Source: Budorcas taxicolor
Lineage: Eukaryota; Chordata; Mammalia; Artiodactyla; Bovidae
Length of the DNA stretch: 64,000 bases
NCBI RefSeq assembly: GCF_023091745.1
Contig: NC_068926.1
Location: 68,012,001 to 68,076,000, forward strand
Direction: 5' to 3'
The notes under the pieces were generated by a model, which was given only the letters and a program-made list of their open reading frames with translations, made no database searches and had not been told where the DNA came from. How positions within the stretch are numbered: position 1 is the first letter of the stretch; each line of letters begins with the position of its first letter. The position numbers and the translations under genes are program-made. Below are positions 22,756 through 33,172 of this stretch, in pieces.

Positions 22756-23053
22756 ACCAGATGGTCAATACCGAAATCAGATTGATTATACTCTTTGCAG
22801 CCAAAGGTGGAAAAGCTCTATACAGTCAGCAAAAACAAGACTGGGAGCTGACTGCAGCTCAGATCATGAACTCCCTATTGCCAAATTCAGACTTAAATTG
22901 AAGAAACTAGGGAAAACCACTAGACCATTCAGGTATGACCTAAATCAAATCCCTTATGATTATACAGTGGAAGTGACAAATAGATACAAGGGATTAGATC
23001 TGATAGACAGAGTGCCTGAAGAACTATGGATGGAGATTCATGAAATTGTATAG
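22724..23053 (+). pseudogene. BovB endonuclease C-terminal and linker fragment
   Basis: 109 codons that begin at the junction with the nested copy and then read the outer element: QYRNQIDYTLCSQRW, GADCSSDHELPIAKFRL (SDH with the catalytic histidine of the APE-like domain) and YDLNQIPYDYTVEVTN. It stops at TAG after MEIHEIV. Immediately after this stop the element has the ~0.7 kb internal deletion. Confidence 0.88.
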
Positions 23054-23246
23054 GAGGCAGTGATCAAGACCATTCTCCAAAAAAGCTAGATTTAGAAAAG
23101 GCAGAGGAACCAGAGATTAAATTGCCAACATCCGCTGGATCATCAAAAAGCAAGAGTTCCAGAAAAACATCTATTTCTGCTTTATTGACTACGCCAAAGC
23201 CTTTGACTGTCTGGATCACAACAAACTGTGGAAAATTCTTCGAGAG

Positions 23247-23705
23247 ATGGGAATACCAGACCACCTGACCTGCCTCTTGAGAAACCTGTATGCAGGTCAG
23301 GAAGCAACAGTTAGAAGTGGACATGGTACAACAGACTGGTTCCAAACAGGGAAAGGAGTACTTCAAGGCTGTATATTGTCACCCTGCTTATTTAACTTAT
23401 ATACAGAGTACATCATGAGAAACACTGGGCTGGATGAAGCACAAGCTGGAATCAAGATTGCCGGGAGAAATATCAATAACCTCAGATATGCTGATGATAC
23501 CATCCTTATGGCAGAAAGTGAAGAACTAAAAAGCCTCTTGATGAAAGTGAAAGACGACAGTGAAAAAAGTTGGCTTAAATCTCACCATTCAGAAAATGAA
23601 GATCATAGCATCCGGTCCCATCACTTCATGGCAAATAGATGTGGAAACAGTGGAAACAGTAACAGACTTTATTCTGGGGGGCTCCAAAATCACTGCAGGT
23701 GGTGA
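23247..23705 (+). pseudogene. BovB reverse transcriptase palm fragment
   Basis: 152 codons: GTTDWFQTGKGVLQGC and ILSPCLFNLYTEYIMRN (motif B region) and NINNLRYADDTILMAESE with YADD at residues 81-84. Upstream of its ATG the same frame region still shows YFCFIDYAKAFDCLDH (motif A) near 23170-23220. After residue ~107 the frame shifts at an A-run near 23566 and the sequence becomes unrelated. Family sequence resumes in the ORF at 23560-24051. Confidence 0.9.
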
Positions 23706-24051
23706 ATGCAGCCATGAAATTAAAAGATACTTGTTTCTTGGAAGAAAAGCTATGACCAACCTAGACAGCATATTAAAAAGCAGACACATTATTTTGCCAA
23801 CAAAGGTCCATCTAGTCAAGGCTATGGTTTTTCCAGTAGTCATGTATGGATGTGAGAGTTGGACTATAAAGAAAGCTGAGCACCAAAGAATTGTTGCTTT
23901 TGAACTGTGGTGTTGGAGAAGACGCTTGAGAGTCCCTTGGGCTGCAAGAAGATCCAACCAGTCCATCCTAAAGGAAATCAGTCCTGAATATTCATTGGAA
24001 GGACTGATGTTGAAGCTGAAACTCCAATACTTTGGCCACCTGATGCAATGA
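23560..24051 (+). pseudogene. BovB reverse transcriptase C-terminal fragment
   Basis: 163 codons in the frame following the A-run shift: SKITAGGECSHEIKRYLFLG, VVMYGCESWTIKKAEHQR, FELWCWRRRLRVPWAARRSN and LKLQYFGHLMQ, then a stop where relatives continue into the arginine-rich C-terminus. Part of the same broken element as the preceding fragments. Confidence 0.9.
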
Positions 24052-24544
24052 ACTGACTCACTGGAAAAGACCCTGATGCGCGGAAAGACTGAAGGCAGGA
24101 GGAAAAGGGGACAACAGAGAATGAGATGGTTGAATAGCATCACTGACTCAATGGACATGAGTTTGAGTGAACTCCAGGAGTTGGTGATAGACAGGGGAGC
24201 CTGGCATGCTGCAGTCCATGGGGTATAAAGAGTCGGACACGACTAAGCAACTGAACTGAACTGATCAACCCTCCAAACCTTGTCTATCATTCAGTCCCTC
24301 ACTACTACATTCCAGTCACTTTAGTCTTCTCAATATTGATTAGAAATTCCCAAATCTATTTTAAAAAATAAAATACAAGGTAAAAAAGTGCAGGAGGAAG
24401 AATCTAGTACAGTAACTAATCATAATGTATGAATTTTATTTGTATTCTAACTCAAACAAAATTCAAGAGGAAGTCATTTATAGCATTTGTGTTAGATTGG
24501 TTGCATCAATAAATTCAATGAATGACTTTCCTGAATTCTCTCCA

Positions 24545-24995
24545 TTTTGTCCTGAATCTTTGTAGTCCCCTCCCACTCGGTCTTGCTTTGACCAAGGGGA
24601 TGGTAGCAAAGGTGAGGCAAGCAGAAGCTTGAAAAGCACTCATGCATCTCACCTGCTCTCTTGCACAATTCGATTTTGCTCTTGCTTTTCTGTTTTCACC
24701 ATGAAAACATGCCCAAGATTGCTTACTGGAAGAAAAAACACATGGAGCAGGATCTAGTCGGTCCATTCAGCCCTAAATATGTGAACAAGCCCAACCAAAA
24801 TCAACAAAAATCACCTACATTATCCATAGCTAACTACAGATACATGACTGAGTCCCTCCAAGCCCAGCTTAGAGCAGCAGAACCACTCAGCTGATCCACA
24901 GACTCTACACTTGCTCTTTGTCTTTGAACTTCCAAGGTTTTGTGGTTGTTTGGTATACTGCACAATTGCGACAAAAGAAAACTGATAAAGCATTT
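24545..24995 (+). repeat. Ancient LTR-like repeat (family not assigned)
   Basis: AGCAGAAGCTTGAAAAGCAC, TCACCATGAAAACATGCCCA, AACACATGGAGCAGGATCT, AGCCCAGCTTAGAGCAGCAG and GGTTTTGTGGTTGTTTGGTA followed by AACTGATAAAGC fit a dispersed mammalian repeat with an LTR-like end. A related but more decayed stretch occurs at 59640-59965. I cannot name the family. Confidence 0.5.
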
Positions 24996-25149
24996 TCAGA
25001 CAACTGTAAGTTCAACACTAACTTACATTAAGGAATTTATTGTTAATTTTTTTCTAGTCATTCTGGCCATATTGTTTAAAAGAGTTTTAGATACACATTG
25101 AAATATTCTTCAGTAATATGATGTCTGGAAGATAATATGAGTGTGGGGT

Positions 25150-25245
25150 AGGGTAGGAAGGCCTATCCTGCTCAATTCTGATTTTCTAGCCTCTACAGCA
25201 CATCTGGCTCATTGTAGGTACTCAAATAATAAACAAACAAACCAA
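25150..25245 (+). repeat. L2/MIR-like 3' end (fossil)
   Basis: GCCTCTACAGCACATCTGGC, TCATTGTAGGTACTCAAATA resemble the terminal 'agcacagtgcctggcacatagtaggtgctcaataaa' of L2/MIR elements. Short and diverged. Confidence 0.5.
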
Positions 25246-25746
25246 ACCACAGCTGACTGAACCAAGCTGCAAATGCAGAAGTCAAGGCAATGAAGACAGA
25301 CTAAGTACAAGGGAGAAGACACACTTCTCAGGTATCCTCACAGAACCACAACCAAGAGGGCTATTCAGTGCAGAGTACCCCTCTAGCTGACCCAATCAAA
25401 CTGTCTTGAAAATGTACAAACGGTACACAGAATGAGGAGAACCACTTATTTTAGGTTGTTAACTACTACCAGGCTGGTCTCTCCAGAACAACCCTCGATT
25501 TTCCACTGTTAGCATCAGGGTGAGAATCCCATTAGGGTGACATTCAGTACTATGCACATGTATCTTCACAATAAATTCTCATTCAAAAGGTAATAAGTAT
25601 TTCTTTTCTTTGGGACCATAAAACCTATCTAATCACAAGACAATGACAAATCTGACCTTAATATGATCTTACACTAGCCACTGCAGTTGCACCTAAGAGA
25701 ATTTTCATTCTAGTGAACTGCTCTGATTTACCCATATAGAAAAGAA
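25246..25746. other. Unassigned sequence
   Basis: No gene, RNA or nameable repeat. A short (AAAC)n-like run opens the stretch at about 25230-25245. Confidence 0.5.
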
Positions 25747-25953
25747 AGAAAGTGAAGTCGCTCAGTCGTGTCCGACTCTTTGCGACCCCGTGGACTGTAA
25801 CCTACCAGGCTCCTCCGTCCATGGGATTTTCCAGGCAAGAATACTGGAGTGGGTTGCCATTTCCTTCTCCAGGGGATCTTCCTGACCCAGGGACTGAACC
25901 CGGGTCTCCCGCCTTGCAGGCAAACGCTTTAACCTCTGAGCCACCAGGGAAGC
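25747..25953 (-). mobile_element. Bov-tA SINE, well preserved
   Basis: Antisense full-length copy: AGTGAAGTCGCTCAGTCGTG, CGACTCTTTGCGACCCCGTG, GAATACTGGAGTGGGTTGCC, B-box complement GGGACTGAACCCGGGTCTCC and end CACCAGGGAAGC. Many CpGs survive, suggesting a relatively recent insertion. It generates long spurious ORFs on both strands. Confidence 0.95.
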
Positions 25954-27283
25954 AGGAAACCTCTAATGACTTAAGTATTAGAGGTGATGAATCATATTTA
26001 ATTAACAAACATTTTCAAAGGACAACAGATAACAGATGATAATCAGAACCTCAAAGCTTAAAATGAGAACTGTGTAAATTCTCACTGATACTAACCTCAA
26101 AATAACTATCTTTGGTCTCCCTCCCCATTTTCCCCTACCCCTGTTATCCAATACCCCAGTCTCTTCATCTTTGCCATTCTGCCACCCATTCTCAGTTTCT
26201 CTCTTCCATTCCCTTTCTTTCTTCCTCCACACTCATTTCAATTCCTTGTCTTATCCCCACTTTCTTCCCCTCCAAGCTTCCACTGAAATGAACTCATTCA
26301 CATTTTTTTTAATATTTATTAAATAATACACAAGAAATGAAAAGTAAAACTATAAAAATATATTGCTTTTACCTATCAAATTGAGGCTCTCCTTCCTGAG
26401 GGAGAGAAAAAGGAAAGCAGTAAGCTCACATTACAGAAGATGTGGCAAAGCCAAATGGGGGTTATCAATATGCAGATTTTACAAGTCTCCAGATGTGAAC
26501 TGTCAGTCACAATGATTACCACAGTAATCTCACAAAGGCTATATATGAGAAACAAGAGTGCTGCTACAAGCATTCATTCTAAAAGCATTTGTTTAATGGG
26601 TTGGGAAAATTTTTGCAAACATATCCAACAATTTTCTTTCTCTTGTTTTTCAGATACTTGTTTCTCTTATAACTAAGCTATACATAGATCCTAAGGTTTT
26701 ATGCCAACAATCTTGCCATAAAACTAAAGTTTTACACTTGTGACCTCACCATCAACTTTCTGGCAGTAATATCAGGTCACGGACTCTACAGAAGAAAGAA
26801 ATATACACTCAGTAGAAATCTTGATATGTTCAGAAAATTAATTAGTATTTGGCATGCTGTTTAAAAAGTCTTTCATTCTGGTTCTGTCAAATGCAGTCTG
26901 GCACATTTCTCTAACAATCTGATGACTAGTAAACCAATGTTTTATTTAGGTCCTTTCTACAGTTCTTCAGGGTTTCATTTGCATACATACAGAAGAGCCA
27001 AGTCAAAACTGAGGTTCTAGAGGAGGAAAAGGCATTTTATACATATTCTTTTAATGCTTCTTTATGATTTTAAGACTATTTCCTATCACATGAGACAACA
27101 GTAAAGGAAGCAAACCAAAAACAAGAAAATGCAGTCAAGTGTTCACAGCCTCAAAAAGAGAGAAGTTACCTTGCAAATTTTCTTATCGTGTTTTTCAAAA
27201 TCAATCATTTAAAAGAACAATCACCTCTGACTACATGTCAGATTCTATTTTTTAAAAGGGCTACCAAAGGAAGGAAAGCTACC
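25954..27283. other. Unassigned sequence
   Basis: 26100-26290 is pyrimidine-rich (TCTCCCTCCCCATTTTCCCC and similar) and gives an antisense ORF full of Glu/Arg/Lys that is composition, not a gene. The remainder has no recognised feature. Confidence 0.5.
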
Positions 27284-27490
27284 ACCTTCCCTGGTAGCTC
27301 AGACAGTAAAGCGTCTGCCTACAATGTGGAAGACCCAGGTTCATTCCCTGGGTTGGGAAGATCCCCTGGAGAAGGAAATGGCAACCCACTCCAATACTCT
27401 TGCCTGGAAATCCCATGGACTGAGGAGCCTGGTAGCCTACAGTCCATGGGGTCGCAAAGGGTCGGACACGACTGAGCAACTTCACTTCAC
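27284..27490 (+). mobile_element. Bov-tA SINE
   Basis: Sense copy: CTTCCCTGGTAGCTCAGACA head, GGTTCATTCCCTGGGTTGGG B-box area, CAACCCACTCCAATACTCTT body, GGGTCGGACACGACTGAGCA tail. It faces the antisense Bov-A2 that begins 155 bp downstream. Confidence 0.94.
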
Positions 27491-27514
27491 CAAAGAGACA
27501 GCTTGATCATCCTC

Positions 27515-27633
27515 ATTCTATAAATGGATAAATGATTATTATTAAGGTTAAATGGTTTCTCCAAGGTCGCACAGCAAGCAAATAGCAGAGAAGGGATGAA
27601 TGTTCGGGTTTGATTCTAAAATCCTACACCTTT
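27515..27633 (-). repeat. MIR SINE fragment, antisense
   Basis: CCTCATTCTATAAATGGATA, GGTTTCTCCAAGGTCGCACA, GCAAGCAAATAGCAG and GAATGTTCGGGTTTGATTC parallel the MIR core (complement), followed by the Bov-A2 insertion. Confidence 0.75.
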
Positions 27634-27932
27634 AGCTACTATGCTGCTGCTACTGCTGCTAAGTCGCGTCAGTCGTGTACGACTCTGTGCAACCCCATAG
27701 ACAGCAGCCCACCAGGCTCCTCCGTCCCTGGGATTCTCCAGGCAAGAATACTGGAGTGGGTTGCCATTTCTTTCTCCAGTGCATGAAAGTGAAAAGTGAA
27801 AGTGAAGTCGCTCAGTCGTGTCCGACTCTTCGTGACCCCATGGACTGCAGCCTACCAGGCTCCTCCGTTCATGGGATTTTCCAGGCAAGAGTGCTGGAGT
27901 GGGGTGCCATTGCCTTCTCCAGCTACTATGCT
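27634..27932 (-). mobile_element. Bov-A2 SINE dimer with target-site duplication
   Basis: Element 27646-27920: a (GCT)n/(CTA) tail, then two Bov-A bodies in tandem (starting AAGTCGCGTCAGTCGTGTAC and AGTGAAGTCGCTCAGTCGTG), joined by TGCATGAAAGTGAAAAGTGA. No tRNA head, as expected for Bov-A2. Flanked by AGCTACTATGCT at 27634-27645 and 27921-27932. Confidence 0.95.
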
Positions 27933-29139
27933 ACTCTTACTTTATTCTCTGTTATAAATACATTCCATTACATCTATAAAATATACTCAACATAAAATCT
28001 AGCTATATCAAGACAGGTACTTTTACAAGAATGAAATGTTTCTCTTTAACTTTTATTTCTGTCACTTATCTAACAGGTGACATGCTGCAGAAATTTTGGT
28101 TGTTCATTATTAACTTCCAAAGAGAAGCAGTTATAATCTGCATTTGAGAATAACCTTAGGCTTATTGCTTAGTTTCCCATTTTGATAGATGCCTGTAATA
28201 CAGAAACCATTGCTAATAATTAAACACATGGGAATATAAAACAAAAAAGGGAAGGTGAATAAAGGCAAAAAAACACTTTAGGATTATAGAACATACATAA
28301 AAGGCTGTATTTTAGTATGGAAAACACCAAGTCTGGATACTTTGTTATAATTTACAATAATCCAAATTTATTTAGATTCTGATTAGCAAAACACAGACAT
28401 GTGCATGTGACAATCACTGTGGAGCCCAGCAAAGCTAAAGAATGAAACCAGGTGAAAAGATGAGAATAGGAAATTTGTTGTTTAGAAGAAGGGCAAGATT
28501 TTCTAACTGCTGGGGTAGAATGACTGAATTCAACTGTTGAGACATAATTTGGAATAATTTTTTGGTGCTGTTTTCCTTCATTTCCCTAGGAAAAAAGATT
28601 ATGTCACTCAGCAATGATACTTCCACTCAATTAAAGGATGGGTTTGGGCTATACCTCCAAGCTGGAAAGATTTCAGCTGTAATATAGGAGCCACAATAAG
28701 GATAAAGTAAGGAAGAGTAGGTAAAATGAGCTCTATCACACAGGCAGGCAGGCAGTCTCACGGGAAGGAAAGAGCCAAAGAATTACTATTTCTGAACTTG
28801 ACAAGTGAACGTCACAGTCACAGAGACTCTATATGCACCAGCAATCTTATTCTGCTCTGTCTGTTATACTACAAATCAGGTTTGAGGAACTATTTCTAGG
28901 TGTGCTCCATGTCAATCAAGGATATTTCTTCTCCCACACAAACCAAAAACTTCTGTAGATTTTTAGTCTAATCGCTGCTTGTTCCCCCTCTCCCATTTTG
29001 CTCAGATCACAAAGCTAGTAATTGGCAGTGTTATTCACAGTACCCACAGCAGGCACTCAAAACAAACTGACCACTTTCATCATTCAGCAAACAGGCATTT
29101 TTTTTAAAAAGCATTTTAAAAATAATTTCAAATATCTCA
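27933..29139. other. Unassigned sequence
   Basis: No recognised gene or repeat, except a short (CAGG)n run at about 28742-28756. Nothing else to report. Confidence 0.5.
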
Positions 29140-29962
29140 TTTTAAAATACATTTTTTAAAATATTGAGGTGAAATTCACATAACATAAAATTAACCATTT
29201 AAAGTGAACAATTCAGTGGCCTTTAGTACATTCACAATGGTGTGCAACCACTGCTCCAAAACATTTCTATCACTCCAAAGTGAAACTCCAATCTCATTAA
29301 CCAGTTTCCCCCCACTTCCCTTCTTCCTTCAACCCCTAGAAACCTTTAGTCTGTATTCTGTCTCCATGGATTTATCTATTCTGGACATTTCACATAAGAG
29401 GAATCATCCAATATGTGACATTTTGCATCTAGCTTTTTTCACTTAGCATATGCTTTTAAGGTTCATCCATGTTGTATACATATCAGATTTAAATTTTTTA
29501 TGACTGAATATTTCATTGTAGGTATATACCACAATTTGTTTATCCATTCACTCATTGATAAGACATTTTCACCTATTAGCTAATATGAATAGTGCTGCTA
29601 TGAACATGTGCGTACCTGTGTTTGAGTGCTTGTTTTACATTCCTTTGGGCTATATACCTAGCAATGAAATTGCAAGATCATATCGTAATTCTATGCAGCT
29701 TTCCTGGTGGCTCAGATGATAAGACTCTACCTGCAACATAGGAGACCTGGGTTTGATCCCTGGGTAGAGAAAATCCCCTGGAGATGGGAATGGCTACCCA
29801 CTCCAGTATTCTTACCTAGAAAAATCCATGGACAGAGGAGCCTGGTGGGCTACAGTCCATGGGGTCACAAAAAGTCTCTAACACTTTCACTTCACTTTTC
29901 TTTTACGGTAATTCTATGTTTAACTTTCTTAAAAACTACCGAGCCGTTTACCACAGCCAAGC
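29140..29962 (-). mobile_element. L1M LINE 3' part, antisense, split by a Bov-tA
   Basis: GTGAACAATTCAGTGGCCTT, AACCACTGCTCCAAAACAT, TGGATTTATCTATTCTGGAC, CACTTAGCATATGCTTTTAA, GTAGGTATATACCACAATTT and GCTGCTATGAACATGTGCG are the complement of the L1MB/MC 3' region. The Bov-tA at 29696-29907 splits it, and the L1 resumes at TTTAACTTTCTTAAAAACTA. A 80-codon ORF (29204) is antisense L1 sequence. Confidence 0.85.
29685..29918 (+). mobile_element. Bov-tA SINE with target-site duplication
   Basis: Sense copy 29696-29907 with CTTTCCTGGTGGCTCAGATG head, GGTTTGATCCCTGGG B-box, CCCACTCCAGTATTCTTACC body and TTTCACTTCACTTTTC tail. GTAATTCTATG lies at 29685-29695 and 29908-29918. It inserted into the antisense L1M. 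Confidence 0.94.
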
Positions 29963-30639
29963 AAGCGATTCTGAGCACCAACCATGTACCAGATAAAGTC
30001 CCTGATCTCATGAAGTTTACATTCCAGTGAGAAAAAAATAAACAAGTTAATCACTAATATTGTTATATTGGGCCTATTTGTAAAAATATACACATGTAAG
30101 TGTCATGTCAGATGGTGGTAAGTAGTATGAAAAAGTTATGCAGAGTAGGGTACAGAGTTATGGGAGAGTACTATTTTATATAGGGCAGTCAGAAAAACCC
30201 TCTCTGATATGTAACCAACATGAAATGAAATCATTAAATATTTTTAGAATACATCAATAGTCAGCGAAATATTATTTTTATGAAACATTATTTCTTATAT
30301 TACATTTCTCCAAAGTACTTTCATCTTTTTGGCTTGAATAATGTTCCCTTTGTGATTTTTTCCTGAACGTTAATTCAGGCTAGTAACTTTATATAAAGAT
30401 CCTTGCTATTTATTCTGTACAACACAAAACGAATCCACCTAGTGAATTTTGTTGATCATCAGTAATGACCTGTGGCAACAAATCTACATTTCTGATACCA
30501 TTACAGTTAGAGGTAATCATTAGTTGTGGAATGTAAGGACTCTGTAGTTATTTCAAACCATTAATTTCCTGTAAGACTCTAACCAGAAATTATGAATAAC
30601 TCATATAAAGTATTAAATCCCAAATGTGGGACAAATACA
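29963..30639. other. Unassigned sequence
   Basis: CATGTACCAGATAAAGTCCC near 29985 faintly resembles a MIR edge (accatgtaccaggcact). Otherwise no feature is recognised. Confidence 0.4.
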
Positions 30640-30740
30640 CTGGGCATGAAGGATCTTAGTTCCCGTATGAGGTATCAAACCCACGCCCCCTGCAGCGGAA
30701 GTGCAAAGTCTTAACCATTTGACCACCAGTGAAGTCCCTA
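30640..30740 (-). mobile_element. CHR-type SINE, antisense fragment
   Basis: Complement of the CHR head: TCTTAGTTCCCGTATGAGG, CAAACCCACGCCCCCTGCAG, AAGTCTTAACCATTTGACCA and CCAGTGAAGTCCC. It abuts the L2 copy that follows. Confidence 0.85.
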
Positions 30741-30744
30741 GACT

Positions 30745-31345
30745 CCATCCTTGCCTCTTGTCCTCTACTGCTACTTCTTAGTTCAAGTCATTGCCATCAC
30801 TTTCTTAAACTATGCAACAAGAATCACCTCCTACCTGTTCTCCTCTCCTGATCCCCTATAAACCACACATTAGCCACAGTGATATTTCCAAGTCACTGAT
30901 CAGATAATGGCACTTGCAGGCTTCAAACTCAATGTATTCTCACTGCACTTCAATAAAATCTTGCCATGTCCTACTACAAAACCTCATGACCTGGTCTCTT
31001 ACCACGCTCCCTGACATCACTTCTCATTACAACTCTTCACTCTCTTGCTCCAGCACACTGCTCCTCTGGACCTCAAGTATAACAAGTTCATTTCTGTCTC
31101 AGGGTCTTTGTGTTTGTGGTTTTCCCCTACCAGGAAACCTTGTCCCCAAATCTTCATATAACTCATTATTAAGGTCTCAGTTTAAATATTACCTCCACAG
31201 GTTACATTTGAGACCAAATCACTAACACTCATATAATTTATTTCTTTAGAGCACTATCACTATCTCTGTCTCCAGAGAGCTTCTATAGCACCTTGTATTA
31301 TTGTAGGTGCTCAGAAAATGATTAAAATTAATGAAGGAAACTTTA
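30745..31345 (+). mobile_element. L2 LINE 3' UTR, long fragment
   Basis: TTGCCTCTTGTCCTCTACTG, CACAGTGATATTTCCAAGTC, CAAAATCTTGCCATGTCC-type wording, GACCTGGTCTCTTACCACGC, CTCAGGGTCTTTGTGTTTG, AGGTCTCAGTTTAAATATTA and GTAGGTGCTCAGAAAATGAT follow the entire L2 3' UTR to its end. It is better preserved than the other L2 pieces. The 103-codon ORF at 30914 is a by-product. Confidence 0.85.
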
Positions 31346-31379
31346 TTCTAAAGTGTCCAAAATATACTTAATTATATAT

Positions 31380-31605
31380 ACCTATATTAATATTTATTGA
31401 GCATTTAGTATGTCCCAGGTCTTACTCTAAATGCTTTATGGATTATTTAATTTGATAAGCCTAACAACTCCATGAGATAAAAAATATTATTCACATTTTA
31501 CAGAGATGTAGGATCTAAACATAAAGAGCTTAAGTAACTTGCCCAATGTAACACAACTACTAATTAAGTAGCAGAGCTGAAATCTGAACTTAGACATTTC
31601 TCCCC
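31380..31605 (-). repeat. MIR SINE, antisense
   Basis: TATTTATTGAGCATTTAGTA, GTCCCAGGTCTTACTCTAAA, CACATTTTACAGAGATGTAG, GCTTAAGTAACTTGCCCAAT and AGTAGCAGAGCTGAAATCTG cover almost the whole MIR in complement. Confidence 0.88.
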
Positions 31606-31901
31606 AAGACAAGCATTAGTATCAGCTAATTGAGGATTCAGAAAAAGCCTGCCATTTTATCTGTTTGAACTCATAACTTTTCAGAAAATTTGAAGTTCTT
31701 CTAAATTTAAGTAAGCCAAAAGTTTATTTAGGTCATAGCTGTGACACAATCATTATTTCATATTAGAACAAGGTAACCTTCCAGAATAGTTTTCTCTGCT
31801 CTGAGGTCCAAAGCAATGCCAAAAGGATTTTTGAGCAATGAAAAAACTGTAAGGCATAAACTTAATCCATAATCACTGGAGGGAGAAATTGGGTTTATAG
31901 C

Positions 31902-32092
31902 TTAGGTGGCTCAGAGGTAAAGAATCTACCTGCCAAGCAAGAGATGCGGGTTTGATCCCTGAGTTGGGAATATTCCCTGGAGAAGGAAATGGCAACTGAC
32001 TCCAGTATTCTTGCCTGGAAAATCCAACGGACAGAGGAGCCTGGCCGACTACAGTCCATGGGGTCAGAGAGTCGGAAATGACTTAACAACTA
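31902..32092 (+). mobile_element. Bov-tA SINE
   Basis: Sense copy missing the first ~10 bases: AGGTGGCTCAGAGGTAAAGA, GGGTTTGATCCCTGAGTTGG, TGACTCCAGTATTCTTGCC and CTACAGTCCATGGGGTCAG. More diverged than most other copies in the window. Confidence 0.9.
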
Positions 32093-32229
32093 AACATTAA
32101 CAGTTAAGTTTATGATTCAATATAAAATTCAACAGCATACTGAAGAAGTATAAAAATTCTTAAATATTTGGCTAATATACAAAAAGTAATATGAAATATA
32201 CTACTTCACAATAGGATTTGTGAATAGTT

Positions 32230-33172
32230 AATATGAGGTTCCAAATAGGAAAAGGAGTACATCAAGGCTGTATATTGTCACCCTGCTTATTTAACTTACA
32301 TCAGAGTACATCATGAGACACACTGGGATGGAAGAAGCACAAGCTGGAATCAAGATTGCTGGGAGAAATATCAATAACCTCAGATATGCAGATGACACCA
32401 CCCTTATGGCAGAAAGTGAAGAAGAACTAAGGAGCCTCTTGATGAAAGTGAAAGAGGAGAGCGAAAAAGTTGGCTTAAAGCTCAGCATTCAGAAAACGAA
32501 GATCATGGCATCTGGTCCCATCACTTCATGGGAAATAGATGGGGAAACAGTGGAAACAGTGTCAGACTTAATTTTTTGGGGCTCCAAAATCACTGCAGAT
32601 GGTGACTGCAGCCATGAAATTAAAAGACACTTACTACTTGGAAGAAAAGTTATGACCAACCTAGACAGCATATTGAAAAGCACAGACATTACTTTGCCAA
32701 CAAAAGTCTGTCTAGTCAAGGCTATGGTTTTTCCAGTGGTCATGTATGGATGTGAGAGTTGGACTGTGAAGAAAGCTGAATGCCAAAGAATTGATGCTTT
32801 TGAACTGTGGTGTTGGAGAAGACTCCTGAGAATCCCTTGGAGTGCACAGAGATCCAACCAGTCCATTCTGAAGGAGATCAGCCCTGGGTGTTCTTTGGAG
32901 GGAATGATGCTGAAGTTGAAGCTCCAGTACTTTGGCCACCGCATGCAAAGAGTTGACTCATTGGAAAAGACTCTGATGCTGGGAGGGATTGGGGGCAGGA
33001 GAAGGGGACGACAGAGGAGGAGATGGCTGGATAGCATCACTGACTCGATGGACGTGAGTTTTAGTGAACTCCGGGAGTTGGTGATGGACAGGGAGGCCTG
33101 GCGTGCTGCGATTCATGGGGTCACAAAGAGTCGGACACAACTGAGTGACTGAACTGAACTGAATATGAGGTT
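32230..33172 (+). mobile_element. BovB LINE, 5'-truncated, young-looking, perfect target-site duplication
   Basis: Sense element 32241-33161, truncated just upstream of RT motif B (CCAAATAGGAAAAGGAGTAC) and running to GACTGAACTGAACTG. AATATGAGGTT sits at 32230-32240 and 33162-33172. It keeps a long open RT frame and many CpGs, unlike the older copies at 6.8 and 38.3 kb. Confidence 0.95.
32313..33152 (+). pseudogene. BovB reverse transcriptase C-terminal half, 279 open codons
   Basis: The longest open frame in the window. RT motif C is intact (NLRYADDTTLMAES, YADD at residues 25-28), followed by LLMKVKEESEKVGLKLSIQK, GSKITADGDCSHEIKR, VMYGCESWTVKKAECQR, LLRIPWSAQRSNQSILKE, LKLQYFGHRMQRVDSLEK and an arginine-rich GRRRGRQRRRWLDSI region before the end at SRTQLSD. 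Endonuclease, motif A and most of motif B are absent because the element is 5'-truncated, so it cannot encode an active enzyme. It reads cleanly to the usual C-terminal end, which is exceptional here. Confidence 0.93.

Larger units (their letters stand above)
20640..24263 (+). mobile_element. BovB LINE, near full span, internally deleted and split by a nested BovB
   Basis: Sense RTE-clade element made of two blocks, 20640-21624 (N-terminal and endonuclease part) and 22756-24263 (rest of endonuclease, RT, 3' end). The blocks are separated by an antisense BovB plus duplication at 21625-22755. About 2.5 kb of the element is present. A further ~0.7 kb is missing at 23082-23088, judged against the copy at 50553-52362, where the same landmarks (CCCATCCCCAAGAAAAAG and GGTTTTAGAAAAGGCAG) lie ~720 bp apart. 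Adding this back gives about 3.2 kb, the usual length of BovB. The 5' boundary is uncertain by tens of bases. The 3' tail ends CTGAACTGAACTGA. Confidence 0.9.

Noticed and set aside
23589..24158. Long frames opposite BovB (189 codons here, 183 at 32489-33040, 136 at 3491-3901, 127 at 62621-63004)
   Set aside because: Antisense shadows of the RT frame. The sense frame has the YADD and other conserved motifs.
25752..26039. ORFs with protein-like text such as GDPGSVPGSGRSPGEGNGNP and CSLPGSSVHGIFQARVLEWG in many places
   Set aside because: They are translations of Bov-tA/Bov-A SINEs on either strand, a frequent source of false proteins in ruminant annotation.
26002..26232. Charged 76-codon minus-strand ORF
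   Set aside because: Explained by the pyrimidine-rich plus strand at 26100-26290.
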